In this document: positions 1-9,800 of the stretch, piece by piece | Position numbering within the stretch: the first letter of the stretch is position 1 | Layout: the number at the start of each line of letters is the position of its first letter | Assembly (NCBI RefSeq): GCF_003201775.1 | Contig: NZ_QJJZ01000004.1 | Coordinates: forward strand, 216,643 to 280,642 | Length of the DNA stretch: 64,000 nt | Reading direction: 5' to 3' | DNA from: Arenibacter sp. ARW7G5Y1 | Lineage (GTDB): Bacteria > Bacteroidota > Bacteroidia > Flavobacteriales > Flavobacteriaceae | Position numbers and translations under genes: made by a program | Notes under the pieces: generated by a model | What the model was told of the DNA's origin: nothing | Databases searched by the model: none | What the model saw: only the letters and a program-made list of their open reading frames with translations

Positions 1-931
1 AGGCAACAAATTCCTCTACATCTACCTTTTGTACATCGATTTCCGAAGACTTATTGTTAAAAAGCCCCATTTCACCTGGTTTTATGATACGCATTTTCGT
101 GTTTGAAGTTGAAGTTTTATCATTGGAAAGTCCTACGGAACCCTCAATGAGAACTGTATTCACCGTGCTATTTTCTGCATATCCGTTTACATTGAAACGG
201 GTACCCAGCACCTCGACCTTCAAGCCTCTTTGATAAACCTGAAATGGTCTTTCGGAATCTTTTGTCACCTCAAAAAAGGCCTCTCCATCTAGAAAAACCT
301 CTCTTGGGGCGTTAACGGCAAAGGCTATGGGGTAACGAATCTTACTTCCAGAGTTTATAGTTACAAAGGTCCCGTCTTCAAGAATGAGTTTAAACTTTTT
401 CCCCAAGGGCACGGAGATCTCGTTATATATAACAGATTGTTCGTTGAGGTCGACAATCTTATCGTTAAATTTTCTATAGTTAATAACTCCATGGTCCTTT
501 TTGGCAATTACTTGTCCTTTGTCATTGGTGATTACTTCGGATTCGGTTTCAGAAAGTATTTTTACAGTGCCATCTTCCAATTGAATAGTAATGGCATTTT
601 CTGGAATTTCCAAGTTAGTGGAGGAGTTGCCATTGTAGAACACTTTTAATACACTGGATAAACCAATTAGCAGCAAAATGGCGGCAGCTGCTTTTAAGAA
701 TACATGGTATTTCCTATTTTTGGGTTTGGCCAGTTTTTCCTGAATGTTGGCAAAACCACCTTCCACATCAAAGGAGGGTAGCTCACGGTTTAGCAGATAT
801 TGGTCTTTGGCAAATTCTTCAAATTCCTTCCTGTTGGCATCATTTTTTATTAGCGATTCCAATTCCCTAAGCTCACTTTTAGTAATGCTCCCAGAAAAAT
901 ATTTCCCAATGAGTTCCCTTAATTTTTCCAT
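1..931 (-). CDS. FecR-family anti-sigma factor (partial, runs off left edge)
   Basis: The reading frame is open from an ATG at 931 to the window edge, about 310 residues, so the C-terminus is missing. The N-terminus (MEKLRELIGKYFSGSITKSE) is the short helical cytoplasmic part that in this family holds the sigma factor. One membrane segment lies near residues 77-98 (AAAAILLLIGLSSVLKVF). The periplasmic FecR domain spans roughly residues 165-265 and contains the family pattern FLDGEAFFEV followed by EVLGTRFNVN. Known role: a transmembrane regulator that receives a signal from a SusC-type receptor and controls an ECF sigma factor. The likely partner is the divergent ECF gene beginning at 1120. 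In most Bacteroidota these two genes run in the same direction, so the head-to-head layout is somewhat unusual. Any SusC/SusD served by it would lie beyond the left edge. Confidence 0.92.
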   Translation of the reverse strand, partial: MEKLRELIGKYFSGSITKSELRELESLIKNDANRKEFEEFAKDQYLLNRELPSFDVEGGFANIQEKLAKPKNRKYHVFLKAAAAILLLIGLSSVLKVFYNGNSSTNLEIPENAITIQLEDGTVKILSETESEVITNDKGQVIAKKDHGVINYRKFNDKIVDLNEQSVIYNEISVPLGKKFKLILEDGTFVTINSGSKIRYPIAFAVNAPREVFLDGEAFFEVTKDSERPFQVYQRGLKVEVLGTRFNVNGYAENSTVNTVLIEGSVGLSNDKTSTSNTKMRIIKPGEMGLFNNKSSEIDVQKVDVEEFVA

Positions 932-1000
932 TTCTTAACCTTTCTTATTCATAAAACAACATAAATTTAAAAAACCCTTAACCATATAGTATATTTTTTT

Positions 1001-1075
1001 GCTAAATCGATTAACTTGTTCGCGATTTTATAAGTCAGCGATTATTCAAATATTTAATTAACAATCGATTATAAT
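1001..1075. promoter_or_regulatory. Divergent promoter region with LacI-type operator-like sites
   Basis: Between the divergent fecR and sigma genes there is GCTAAATCGATTAAC at 1001-1015 and a second AATCGATT core around 1063-1070. The first shares the 15 bases TTTGCTAAATCGATT with the site upstream of the GH92 gene (5806-5819 and flank). A CG-centred AT-rich palindrome is the usual form of a LacI-family operator, and a lacI gene is next to it. That this regulator binds here is an inference. Confidence 0.5.
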
Positions 1076-1119
1076 GATATTTGCCATTATTATTTTTTTT
1101 GATATAATCCCATTTATTG

Positions 1120-1671
1120 ATGGCTAAGGTGGAATTGGTGGATAAATTACGGGATGGAGACCATGATGCCTTTAAACAGGTTTTTCAAGAGCATTATGAG
1201 GCCCTTTGTTCCTTTTTGCTGACTATGGGACTTTTTGATAGGGCCATTGTGGAGGATATTGCCCAAGGTTGCTTTATTACACTTTGGGAAAAGCGCTCTT
1301 CATTACGTGGAGGTTCCAGTCTTAGGGCATTTTTATTTACCATGGGTTATCGCAGATTTCTAAATCGGATAAAAAAGGAAAAACGTCATGTTTCGGCCTT
1401 GGAGGAACTGAAGTATGTAAGTATGATTAAAAATATTGCTGAAGATGACGAGTTTCGGTCCAAAAGACATTTCCAACTTTGGAAGTTGATCGATGAACTT
1501 CCAGAAAGATGTAAACAAGTTTTATTGCTTCATAAGGTTCAGGGATTATCTTACGTGGAAATTGCAAATGAACTGGGTATTTCAATAAAGACAGTAGAAT
1601 CCCAGATGCGCATCGCCTATATAAAGATTCGGGCGGGTTTTCAGGGAGATGGTATGGAATCCAAAGAATAG
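1120..1671 (+). CDS. ECF RNA polymerase sigma factor (FecI-like, Bacteroidota type)
   Basis: A 183-residue sigma-70 family protein with region 2 at about residues 10-80 (EHYEALCSFLLTM, then IVEDIAQGCFITLWEK) and region 4 at about 125-175. Region 4 contains the helix-turn-helix YVEIANELGISIKTVESQM. It lacks sigma regions 1 and 3, as ECF factors do. I start it at the ATG at 1120; a TTG lies one codon upstream. It faces the FecR gene across about 190 bp and is followed 57 bp later by a LacI regulator on the same strand. It probably directs transcription of nutrient-uptake genes when released by FecR. The target genes are not identifiable from this window. Confidence 0.93.
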   Translation: MAKVELVDKLRDGDHDAFKQVFQEHYEALCSFLLTMGLFDRAIVEDIAQGCFITLWEKRSSLRGGSSLRAFLFTMGYRRFLNRIKKEKRHVSALEELKYVSMIKNIAEDDEFRSKRHFQLWKLIDELPERCKQVLLLHKVQGLSYVEIANELGISIKTVESQMRIAYIKIRAGFQGDGMESKE

Positions 1672-1728
1672 GAAATAACTAGTAACCATTATCCAGTATC
1701 ACCTAAAAGTGGGCCAAGAATCAACAAT

Positions 1729-2766
1729 ATGAAGAAAAAACGTTATTCCATAAAAGATATCGCACAAGAATTAAAGGTATCCAGAACAACCATATCTTTT
1801 ATTCTTAATGGAAAAGCCAAGGAAAAACGGATTAGTGAGGCACTAACCAAAAGGGTATTGGAATATGTGGAAAAGGTAGGGTACCAACCACATTCCATCG
1901 CAAGAAGTTTAAGGACGGGAAAAAGTAGGGTATTGGTTGTCATGGTCGAGGATATCTATTCCAAGCTGGCAAGGATAATTGAAGATGTTGCCTATAAAAA
2001 GGGGTATAGGGTGTTGTTCTGTAGTAATGACAACGATGACAAAAAATCCAGAGCTCTTTTAAAGCTATTCAGGGACAGGCAGGTGGATGGATATATTATT
2101 GTTCCGTCTCCGGGTGTTGAAAAGGAGATCAGGGCAATGGACCAAGAAGGGGTACCAGTTGTTTTGTTTGATCGATATTTTCCTGCCCTTAAGGTAAGTG
2201 CTGTTCTTGCGGCAAATAAACAGGCAACCTATGCGGCAACAAAACATCTAATTACAAATGGGTTTACCAAAATTATCTTCTTAACCATAGATTCTTTGCA
2301 GACACAAATGATGGCCCGCAAGAAAGGCTATTGCCTGGCATTGGAGGAACATGGGTTGGAACCGATAATCGTGGAAATTCCGACCAATGTGAAAAATAGT
2401 CTTGCGCAAAAGGACATATTAATGCAACTAATGAAAAAAACCAATGATTTTGATGCTATGTTTTTTGGCACCAACTATTTGGCCGTAAGTGCTTTGGAAC
2501 TTATGAAGGAAGAATTTCCGTCCTATTTAAATTCCAAAGGCTTTTTTACTTTTGATGACAGTATTCTTTTTAAATTGTTTTCTCCTTCAATTTCTGCCAT
2601 TTCACAACCTTTAAAGAAATTTGGGGAGCTTTTGATGGAGATGATCGTAGATAAAATTGAGTCGCCACAAGTGGATGATGAAACGGATTTTAAGATACAT
2701 ACCTTGGATTGTGATATAGAATACAGGGAAAGTTCAATGCCTTTAAAGGACCGTAGCGGAATTTAG
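1729..2766 (+). CDS. LacI-family transcriptional regulator
   Basis: A 345-residue protein. The N-terminal helix-turn-helix (YSIKDIAQELKVSRTTISFI) and hinge (about residues 1-60, ending SIARSLRTGKS) are typical of LacI. The periplasmic-binding-protein-like effector domain covers about 65-335. It probably senses a sugar and controls the nearby sigma/FecR genes, the GH92 gene, or both, because similar CG-centred palindromes occur at 1001-1015 and 5806-5819. The stop codon at 2764-2766 touches the point where homology of a decayed GH92 gene on the opposite strand ends. The last few residues may therefore have been created at a deletion junction. The ligand is unknown. Confidence 0.93.
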   Translation: MKKKRYSIKDIAQELKVSRTTISFILNGKAKEKRISEALTKRVLEYVEKVGYQPHSIARSLRTGKSRVLVVMVEDIYSKLARIIEDVAYKKGYRVLFCSNDNDDKKSRALLKLFRDRQVDGYIIVPSPGVEKEIRAMDQEGVPVVLFDRYFPALKVSAVLAANKQATYAATKHLITNGFTKIIFLTIDSLQTQMMARKKGYCLALEEHGLEPIIVEIPTNVKNSLAQKDILMQLMKKTNDFDAMFFGTNYLAVSALELMKEEFPSYLNSKGFFTFDDSILFKLFSPSISAISQPLKKFGELLMEMIVDKIESPQVDDETDFKIHTLDCDIEYRESSMPLKDRSGI

Positions 2767-3267
2767 GAAGGTGTAATGGTGAATTCCCACCCGGTTGCCA
2801 TTAGTTCGGCTTGGATCTGGTAATCGTCCTGCACAACGCTGTAATAAACGGCTTCGGCTATTTCACTGTGAAGTGGGAACCGTGAACGGTATCCGCTTTC
2901 AGAGTCGGCAGCGGTCCCAGGATTTAATTTTAGGGGTCCAGTTGTGGGCATGATCAATAAATTACCAGGTCCGAATGCCCAGTTCCGCTAAAATGGGTAT
3001 TACTAAAACCAACAATTGTCCTGTCCCCGTATTGACAACCGGCACAGTATTTATATACATCCGGACTTTATTGTACACTGCCATAAGGCACGGTGGCCCA
3101 GGGTAGGTATGGCCCATTTTGGCCATACCTATCATAGGGTCTACATATTGTACGTAATTGGTTTCAAAAGGAACTGTAACGGTCGTGTTCTTTTAGGAAA
3201 ATGAACTTAATGTAACTGCGCATATCCCTAAAATTGCATAAGGCCTATTTTTTATGGACTTGATCAT
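2763..3267 (-). pseudogene. Decayed GH92 alpha-mannosidase, N-terminal remnant
   Basis: Read from an ATG at 3267, the strand gives a lipoprotein-like signal (MIKSIKNRPYAILGICAVTL...SFS) and then a stop where the lipobox cysteine would be. Further on, recognisable GH92 N-terminal sequence is spread over three frames: YVDPMIGMAKMGHTYPG, then ATVPYGSVQ-stop-SPDVYKYCAGC, QYGDRTIVGFSNTHFSGTGH, LLIMPTTGPLKLNPGTA, YRSRFPLHSEIAEA, YYSVVQDDYQIQAEL and RVGIHHYTF. I count at least two in-frame stops and three frameshifts. Homology ends at the lacI stop codon, so the rest of the gene is deleted. The remnant is about 168 codons of a gene normally near 750 codons. It sits beside an intact GH92 in the same direction, but the two differ clearly in sequence. 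Confidence 0.85.
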
Positions 3268-3291
3268 TTGACTACAGTTTGTAGAAATTTT

Positions 3292-5586
3292 TTATTCGTT
3301 CGATAAGGAGTAGGGGTAGGCATCTTTGGTAGTTCCGCGCTGTTTATTGGGGGTGCTGTCCATCTCGATATCCAAAATGGCACCTTCCATAACCATGGAA
3401 TGAAGGAGGTAATTTTTGTTGTATTCCTTGTTATTGAGCTTTATATGTTTGATGTATTTATTGTCCTTACTGTTTTTTGGTGCGTGAATAATAAATTCCT
3501 TTCCATTCTGAAGGTAAATGGTGGTCTTTTTAAACAGTGGAGCACCCAATACATATTGGTCGGTGGCAGGTGTTACCGGGTAAAAACCCAATGCCGAGAA
3601 AACATACCAGGCCGAGGTTTGTCCGTTATCTTCATCACCGCAATAACCATCCGGGGATGGAAGGTACATCTTGTCCATAGTCTCCCTAACCCATTTTTGC
3701 GCTTTCCAGGGTTGGCCGGCATAGTTATAAAGGTATATCATATGTTGAATGGGCTGGTTCCCGTGGGCATATTGGCCCATGTTGGCTATTTGCATTTCGC
3801 GAATCTCGTGGATTACTCCACCGTAATAGCTATCATCGAATATTGGGGGAAGGGAGAAAACTTTATCCAGTTGGCCAATAAAGTCGCTTTCGCCGCCCAT
3901 AAGGTTTATTAAGCCTTGGATGTCATGGAACACGGACCAACTATAATGCCAACTGTTTCCTTCGGTAAAGGCATCGCCCCATTTGAATGGATTAAAGGGT
4001 TTCATAAATTCTCCATCTTGGTTCTTCCCCCTCATCAATTTGGTTTCGGGGTCAAATAATTTTTTATAGTTTAAACTACGCTCTTTATAGGTTTTAATTT
4101 CCTTTTTAGGTTTTTTTAGGGCTTTAGCCAATTGATATATGGCAAAATCGTCGTAGGCATACTCTAGTGTACGTGCCGCGTTTTCGTTAATTCCCACGTC
4201 ATAGGGTACGTACCCCAGTTTTTTGTAGTAAGGTGCTCCTGCACGGCCAACTGCCGTCATTGGGCCTTCGTTATTGGCACCATTAATCAAGGCGTCATAA
4301 AGGTTTTGGATATTGTAATCGAATTTTCCATCAGATTTAATGTAGGCATCGGCAACCACGGAAGCTGAATTGTTTCCTACCATAATATTCCTTAATCCTG
4401 GACTGGCCCATTCCGGTAACCAACCACTTTCATCATATGCATTGGAAAGACCGGCCTGTATTTTGGCGTTCAGTTCGGGATACATTAGGTTCAAGAAAGG
4501 AAATAATGCTCTAAAAGTATCCCAGAAGCCTGTATCGGTAAACATATATCCGCTTCTTACCTCTCCATTATATGGGCTATAATGTACAACGTTGCCATGC
4601 TTGTCGTATTCATAAAATTTTCGCGGAAACAATAAGGATCTATAGAGACAGGAATAAAAGGTTTTGAATTGTGCGGGTGTACCTCCCTCAACCTTTATAC
4701 GGCCAAGTTCGTCATTCCAGACCTTCTTGCCTTTTTCCTTCAGTGAGTCAAAATTATGATCGCCAATTTCGTTCAGGTTAAGTGCTGCTTGCTCAAAGCT
4801 GATGAAGGAAGAGGCTACCTTTGCATTGATCTGTTCGCCCTTTTGTGTTTTAAAACCAATAATTGCTCCGGTATGATTGGATTTTACTTCCAATGTATTG
4901 CTAAGAGTGCCATCGCTGAAAGTTTTTTTCAGTTCAAAAGGTTTGTCGAATTGAATAATAAAGTAATTTTTAAAATTATCAGGAACCCCTCCGCTATTAC
5001 GGGTGGTGTAGCCAATAACCTTATTTTCTTCCGGAATAATTTTTACAAAAGACCCACGGTCTAGGGCATCGATTACTATTGAAGCCTGATCAGTTTCAGG
5101 AAAGGTAAAACGGAACCGGGCCGCCCTTTCGGTTGGGGTTATTTCGGTTGTTACGTCATGGTCTGCCAGATAAACACTATAATAGTATGGCTTGGCAGTT
5201 TCCGTCTTGTGTGAAAACCAACTTTGACGCTCCTCTTCCGGGAACCTAATTTTGCCGGTAACCGGCATTATTGAAAACTGTCCATAATCGTTCATCCACG
5301 GTGAGGGTTGGTGGGTTTGTTTAAAGCCACGGATCTGGGTAGCATCATAGGTGTAGGCCCAACCGTTGCCCATTTCACCGGTCTGAGGGGTCCAGAAGTT
5401 CATGCCCCATGGCATTGCGATTGCAGGATAGACATTTCCATTGGATAAACGGTAATCGGAATCTGTTCCAATTAAGGGATCTGCCCACTCAGCTGGCTCG
5501 TCTATATGGTCGATCACCACTTCCTGAGCAATGGATGTGGTAAGGAGTACCGGGATAAGTAATAGGAGAGAGATTGGTTTTTTCAT
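3292..5586 (-). CDS. GH92 family exo-alpha-mannosidase, secreted
   Basis: A 764-residue glycoside hydrolase with a Sec signal peptide (residues 1-20, ending TTSIAQ). The N-terminal beta-sandwich starts at ADPLIGT and contains YYYSVYLADHDVTTEITPTE. The (alpha/alpha)6 catalytic domain carries the C-terminal family signature HGNQPIQHMIYLYNYAGQPW, then GDEDNGQTSAWYVFSALGF near residues 640-670. In GH92 the aspartate in the D-x-GQ-x-SAW motif is part of the catalytic, calcium-dependent machinery, and it is kept here. GH92 enzymes remove terminal alpha-mannose (alpha-1,2, -1,3, -1,4 or -1,6) from glycans; the linkage cannot be told from sequence. No SusC/SusD pair is adjacent within view. Two perfect 14-bp palindromes lie about 220-260 bp upstream and suggest LacI-type control. 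Confidence 0.93.
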   Translation of the reverse strand: MKKPISLLLLIPVLLTTSIAQEVVIDHIDEPAEWADPLIGTDSDYRLSNGNVYPAIAMPWGMNFWTPQTGEMGNGWAYTYDATQIRGFKQTHQPSPWMNDYGQFSIMPVTGKIRFPEEERQSWFSHKTETAKPYYYSVYLADHDVTTEITPTERAARFRFTFPETDQASIVIDALDRGSFVKIIPEENKVIGYTTRNSGGVPDNFKNYFIIQFDKPFELKKTFSDGTLSNTLEVKSNHTGAIIGFKTQKGEQINAKVASSFISFEQAALNLNEIGDHNFDSLKEKGKKVWNDELGRIKVEGGTPAQFKTFYSCLYRSLLFPRKFYEYDKHGNVVHYSPYNGEVRSGYMFTDTGFWDTFRALFPFLNLMYPELNAKIQAGLSNAYDESGWLPEWASPGLRNIMVGNNSASVVADAYIKSDGKFDYNIQNLYDALINGANNEGPMTAVGRAGAPYYKKLGYVPYDVGINENAARTLEYAYDDFAIYQLAKALKKPKKEIKTYKERSLNYKKLFDPETKLMRGKNQDGEFMKPFNPFKWGDAFTEGNSWHYSWSVFHDIQGLINLMGGESDFIGQLDKVFSLPPIFDDSYYGGVIHEIREMQIANMGQYAHGNQPIQHMIYLYNYAGQPWKAQKWVRETMDKMYLPSPDGYCGDEDNGQTSAWYVFSALGFYPVTPATDQYVLGAPLFKKTTIYLQNGKEFIIHAPKNSKDNKYIKHIKLNNKEYNKNYLLHSMVMEGAILDIEMDSTPNKQRGTTKDAYPYSLSNE

Positions 5587-6218
5587 ACTTTTTGTAGGGT
5601 AATTTGAGTTTAACTTAGTTTATAGGCAGGATGAAATCACCCACCTGGCAGTTGTATGGGTTCAACAATACTATTGCCGACCGATGTGAAAATTCATTTG
5701 CAACATTATATGTCTCTGAACGTCTGTAAGCAAAGCTTTTATGAGCACCGTTTTAATTCTGTAGGTGCTATTTAGGTCGTTTTGGGAATACAATAATACA
5801 AAATACTAAATCGATTTAGCAAATTTTTTTGAAACAATTGTTTCAATTGGTTGGTGTTGCACCTTACAGTAGGTTGTGGGAAAAGCGCATGAAAAAAAAT
5901 GGTTATAGGCCAATATTGAAATTGAAAACGGCTTCAATCTGTTTCGGATCTTGGATTGATTCCATTGATACTTTTACCTTGAATGAATAAATTTACAGCG
6001 AAATTCCGATGATAAAATTTATGTGGAGTTGTTGAGGACCTTAGGTTGGATCGATCCCGAAAGTTGTTTACCTAATATAAAAAGTTAGAGTTTATTATTT
6101 CAAGTGCGTGTACCGTTTATTTCGTGCATAGCCCAAATGCATAGCATTCATGAATATTGGAATAATTAATTAAAATATATATCGCAACCTCTCCAACAAG
6201 AAGGACAATACTGGGGCA
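5587..6218. other. Intergenic region upstream of GH92
   Basis: No convincing gene. It contains the GH92 promoter region and the two palindromes described separately. The stretch 5850-6218, which follows the FN3 lipoprotein gene, shows nothing I can recognise. Confidence 0.6.
5806..5844. promoter_or_regulatory. Paired operator-like palindromes upstream of GH92
   Basis: CTAAATCGATTTAG (5806-5819) and GAAACAATTGTTTC (5831-5844) are both perfect 14-bp palindromes, with centres 25 bp apart. The first has the CG-centred shape of LacI-family operators and extends on the minus strand to TTTGCTAAATCGATT, identical to a site between the sigma and fecR genes. The second may bind another regulator. Binding is inferred. 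Confidence 0.55.
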
Positions 6219-6875
6219 TCAAAACGTTACAGTAACCTTGGAGTCTGAATAATTTCCATTTTCATCAAATGTAACAATATTCAAATAATAGGTTGCACCC
6301 GTTTCTACACTGGCATTGAAAGATTGTTCAATGGTATTGTCCAGGAACAGGGCAGGAGGGTTTTCTTGGGAAAAATATACTTGATAATAGTCGATATCAT
6401 TATCTAGATCAACTCCTTCCCATGAAACATTTACAGTATTATTTTCATTTTCTGGTAACCTAATATCTGCAGGAAAAGGCACATGGTTTGAATCTGCCAG
6501 ACCTTCCGTGTAAAAACTGAAATCTTCACTTTTTTCGGAATGTCCAAAATCATCCGTAACGGTTACGTTCCATGTATAAAGGGTACCCGGTTCCAATTCA
6601 ATGGAAATAAAGGAATCAGTAGTGGTAAGTAAATTAGATTCCCCAGTTACTCCATCCGTATAGTTAATGTTGTAGCTTGTAATTTGGTCAACATCATTCC
6701 AATCAAATTCTACGGCAATCTTATTGGATTCCAACTTTGTTCCAAAACATTGTTTATTGTTTTCGGGGAGCAGTAAGCTAACCTTGCCTATACTGTTACT
6801 TGGTTCAAACTTGCCCTCACAAGCAAGAAATACCGATGTAAGGGCCATAAGATAAAATATATTCGACTTCTTCAT
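6219..6875 (-). CDS. Lipoprotein with two fibronectin type III-like domains
   Basis: A 218-residue protein with a lipoprotein signal (MKKSNIFYLMALTSVFLAC, cysteine at 19). It has two FN3-like beta-sandwich units, about residues 35-125 (LEPGTLYTWNVTVTDDFGHS) and 135-218 (VNVSWEGVDLDNDIDYYQVY). It follows the giant type IX-secreted protein by only 4 bp, so it is almost certainly cotranscribed and perhaps translationally coupled. No enzymatic motif is visible. It may be an accessory surface lipoprotein that binds or presents the large protein. That role is inferred from the operon only. Confidence 0.85.
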   Translation of the reverse strand: MKKSNIFYLMALTSVFLACEGKFEPSNSIGKVSLLLPENNKQCFGTKLESNKIAVEFDWNDVDQITSYNINYTDGVTGESNLLTTTDSFISIELEPGTLYTWNVTVTDDFGHSEKSEDFSFYTEGLADSNHVPFPADIRLPENENNTVNVSWEGVDLDNDIDYYQVYFSQENPPALFLDNTIEQSFNASVETGATYYLNIVTFDENGNYSDSKVTVTF

Positions 6876-6879
6876 AGCG

Positions 6880-9800
6880 CTACTCTTTGATAATTTTAAA
6901 CTCTATAATTTCTATTCCCGAAACAACTTTAAAAAGATAGATTCCTTTGGGTAAATCTGGCAGCTGTACCGTAATATCTCCGTTTTCGATTTCTTCATGT
7001 ATTGTCTTGACCAAACTACCTGATAGGGTGAAAACATTTATTTGGGCCTTGCCATCCCTTTCAAAACCACTAAAATTAAGAATGTCCTTTACAGGATTGG
7101 GAAATATCGATACGTTTCCAATAATAATAACGTCTTCAAAAATACCCTGACAATCAGATCCACCTGTAATGGAAACTAGGTTTTGACCTTTATTAATGGG
7201 TATTTCCAGAATTTTATTTGAAGTATTTTCAAATTGAAAACGATAAATATTGTCATTTACCAGGGCTTCATAATTCTTGCTTCCCTGAACAATAAAGCTT
7301 GCTTTTAAATTGGTGGCATCTATGGCATTCGCATCTACGCTAAGTCTTTCATAAGTGGAGACTACAATACCAAAACATTGCTCATAATCTGGAAGTTCAG
7401 GAACAGTCAGGCAAACTTGATAACTTCCCCTCGCTAGATTATTTTGCTCAAAGGCATTATCATAATTAGCGGATCCAACAACATTTCCATTCAAGCTCAC
7501 TGTAAATGTGTAATCCTCATTATCAATAGTGACTACAAAACTCCCGTTTTCTTCACCCTCACAAGTTTCACTTTGGACAATTACTTGAAGGGCTTCCTGA
7601 TCAAAGGAAGTAATTTCATAAAGGCAGCCATTTTCTGCTGGGGTTCCCGATACGTACGGGCAGTCATCATCAATATCCGGAACCCCATCATTATCATCGT
7701 CACTATCTGCATTGTCGCCAATTCCGTCATTATCATTATCTGAAGATTCACTGCTATCCCTAGGGAATACATCTTGGTCGTTATCAATGCCATCGCCGTC
7801 TATGTCAGGGTCGCACACATCCCCGAGACTATCATTATCCAAATTTGCCTGATCCGAATTGGAAGTGTTGGGGCAGTTGTCCACATCATTGGGAATACCA
7901 TCGTTGTCGTAATCGTTGTTCCCTTCACAGGCATCTCCAATTCCGTTGGCATCAGCATCTTCCTGATTTGGGTTTGCTACAGTAACACAGTTATCCGAGT
8001 TGTCACCTACACCATCTTGATCCGTGTCTGACCATTCCGAGGCATCCATAGGGAATGCATCATTTGTATTCGGGTAGCCATCACCATCAATATCCTCATC
8101 GCAAACATCGCCAAAAGCATCTCCATCCAAATTTGCCTGATCCGAATTGGAAGTGTTGGGGCAGTTGTCCACATCATTGGGAATACCATCGTTGTCGTAA
8201 TCGTTGTTCCCTTCACAGACATCGCCAATTCCGTTGGCGTCAGCATCCTCTTGATTTGGGTTTGCCACAGTAACACAGTTGTCCGAGTTGTCACCTACAC
8301 CATCTTGGTCCGTGTCTGACCATTCTGCGTGATCCATTGGGAATGCATCATTTGTATTCAGGTATCCATCACCATCAATATCCTCATCGCAAACATCGCC
8401 GAAAGCATCTCCATCTAAATTTGCCTGGTCCGTATTGGAAGTGTTGGGACAATTGTCTATAGAATCTATTACGCCATCGTTGTCGATATCCGTTCCATCA
8501 TCATCTATTATATTAACTCTAATGCGGACAACACCATTGATATCTGAATCTTTTAGGAAAACACCAGTTTCATTTTCCGAAATATCCACGTAATAATACT
8601 CTGCGTCTTCAATGGTATTGTCATTATTTATTCCAAGGGTAAGTAAAGGAAAACCACTAAAATCATAGGTAAGGTTTACAACCTCATTTACTGCGTAATA
8701 ATCAGATCCATCAGTAGGTGGGTCACCCCCAATTGCAGTGCCGTTTCCTGAAACAATTTGAAAGTCGTATCCTTCAAAATTTTGGTCCGTAGCACTTGGA
8801 TCGCTAATATCAAAGAGAACCGTTAATTCTTGCGAACTGTTCTCTTGAAAATTGTATTCGGTAGGGGTAATCATTTGGCCCCCTTCCAAAAGAGGTGTTA
8901 TTTCAAAGGGAGGGGGTGGTTGGTTGTCATCATTGTCATTTATAAAACCTGTGGCTTGATCATTGTCTATTACTAATCCCAATCCCTGATTGGTAGTAGT
9001 GATCGCGGTGATAAAGTTTTCTTGATTTTCAGGATCGGTATCATTTATCACTTCAACCTCAAAGGTTATGGATTCCTGGGCTGGTTGGATATAAAGGGTT
9101 TTGTCGACATTATTTTTGATGCCGTCAATAAAATCAGTCCCAAGCACGGCTGCATCTGTACCTATACCAGGCAAAAAATCTACTTCAAATTCAATATCGA
9201 AAGGCGTATCGTTCACAGCAGGATTCCCATTCCCGTCACTTAATAAAATGGAAAAACCGATATCCGCGCCTCCCTCCAATCCAATTTGGGTAGAGGATAA
9301 GGAAATGTGGTTGTCATTATCCAATATGGAAATTCCTGCAAATGGTGCTCCTGTGTTGGGGTCTAAATTATACCCTTCACCTTCGGTAATTTCTAGGTCT
9401 ATAAACTCTCCGTCCTCAAATAAATTATCGTCTATCGGTTCCACTGTCATTATAGAAGAGCCCTGACCATTAGCTATGAAGAAGGAATCTATTGAAGATC
9501 CATCAATTGTAAAATCCACACCTTCAATAGCATCCCCATTGTTCAGAAGTGAAATTGCCATATCCCGTCCACTTTCGTTAATTACACCGTTACCATTGTC
9601 ATCAAAAATGGATATGGTAAAATTACCGTTGGATCCATTTTCGGCAATATTTGGTCCGGCAGTAATATTTATCCTATAATCGTCTTCCAGAATGGTATAG
9701 GAGTAGATAAGGGAACCTTGGTCAAGGGAAGCGCCATCCGAGGCATTCACCAATTCTCTAGAATTGGAAAATGCTTCCAAAAAAACCACTTCATTACCCT

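Noticed and set aside
2763-2957. 64-residue minus-strand frame as a small gene
   Set aside because: Its sequence is part of the GH92 N-terminal domain, and the neighbouring frames continue the same homology. It belongs to the pseudogene.
3400-3912. 170-residue plus-strand open frame
   Set aside because: It is antisense to the GH92 gene, has no family pattern and exists because of the codon use of the real gene.
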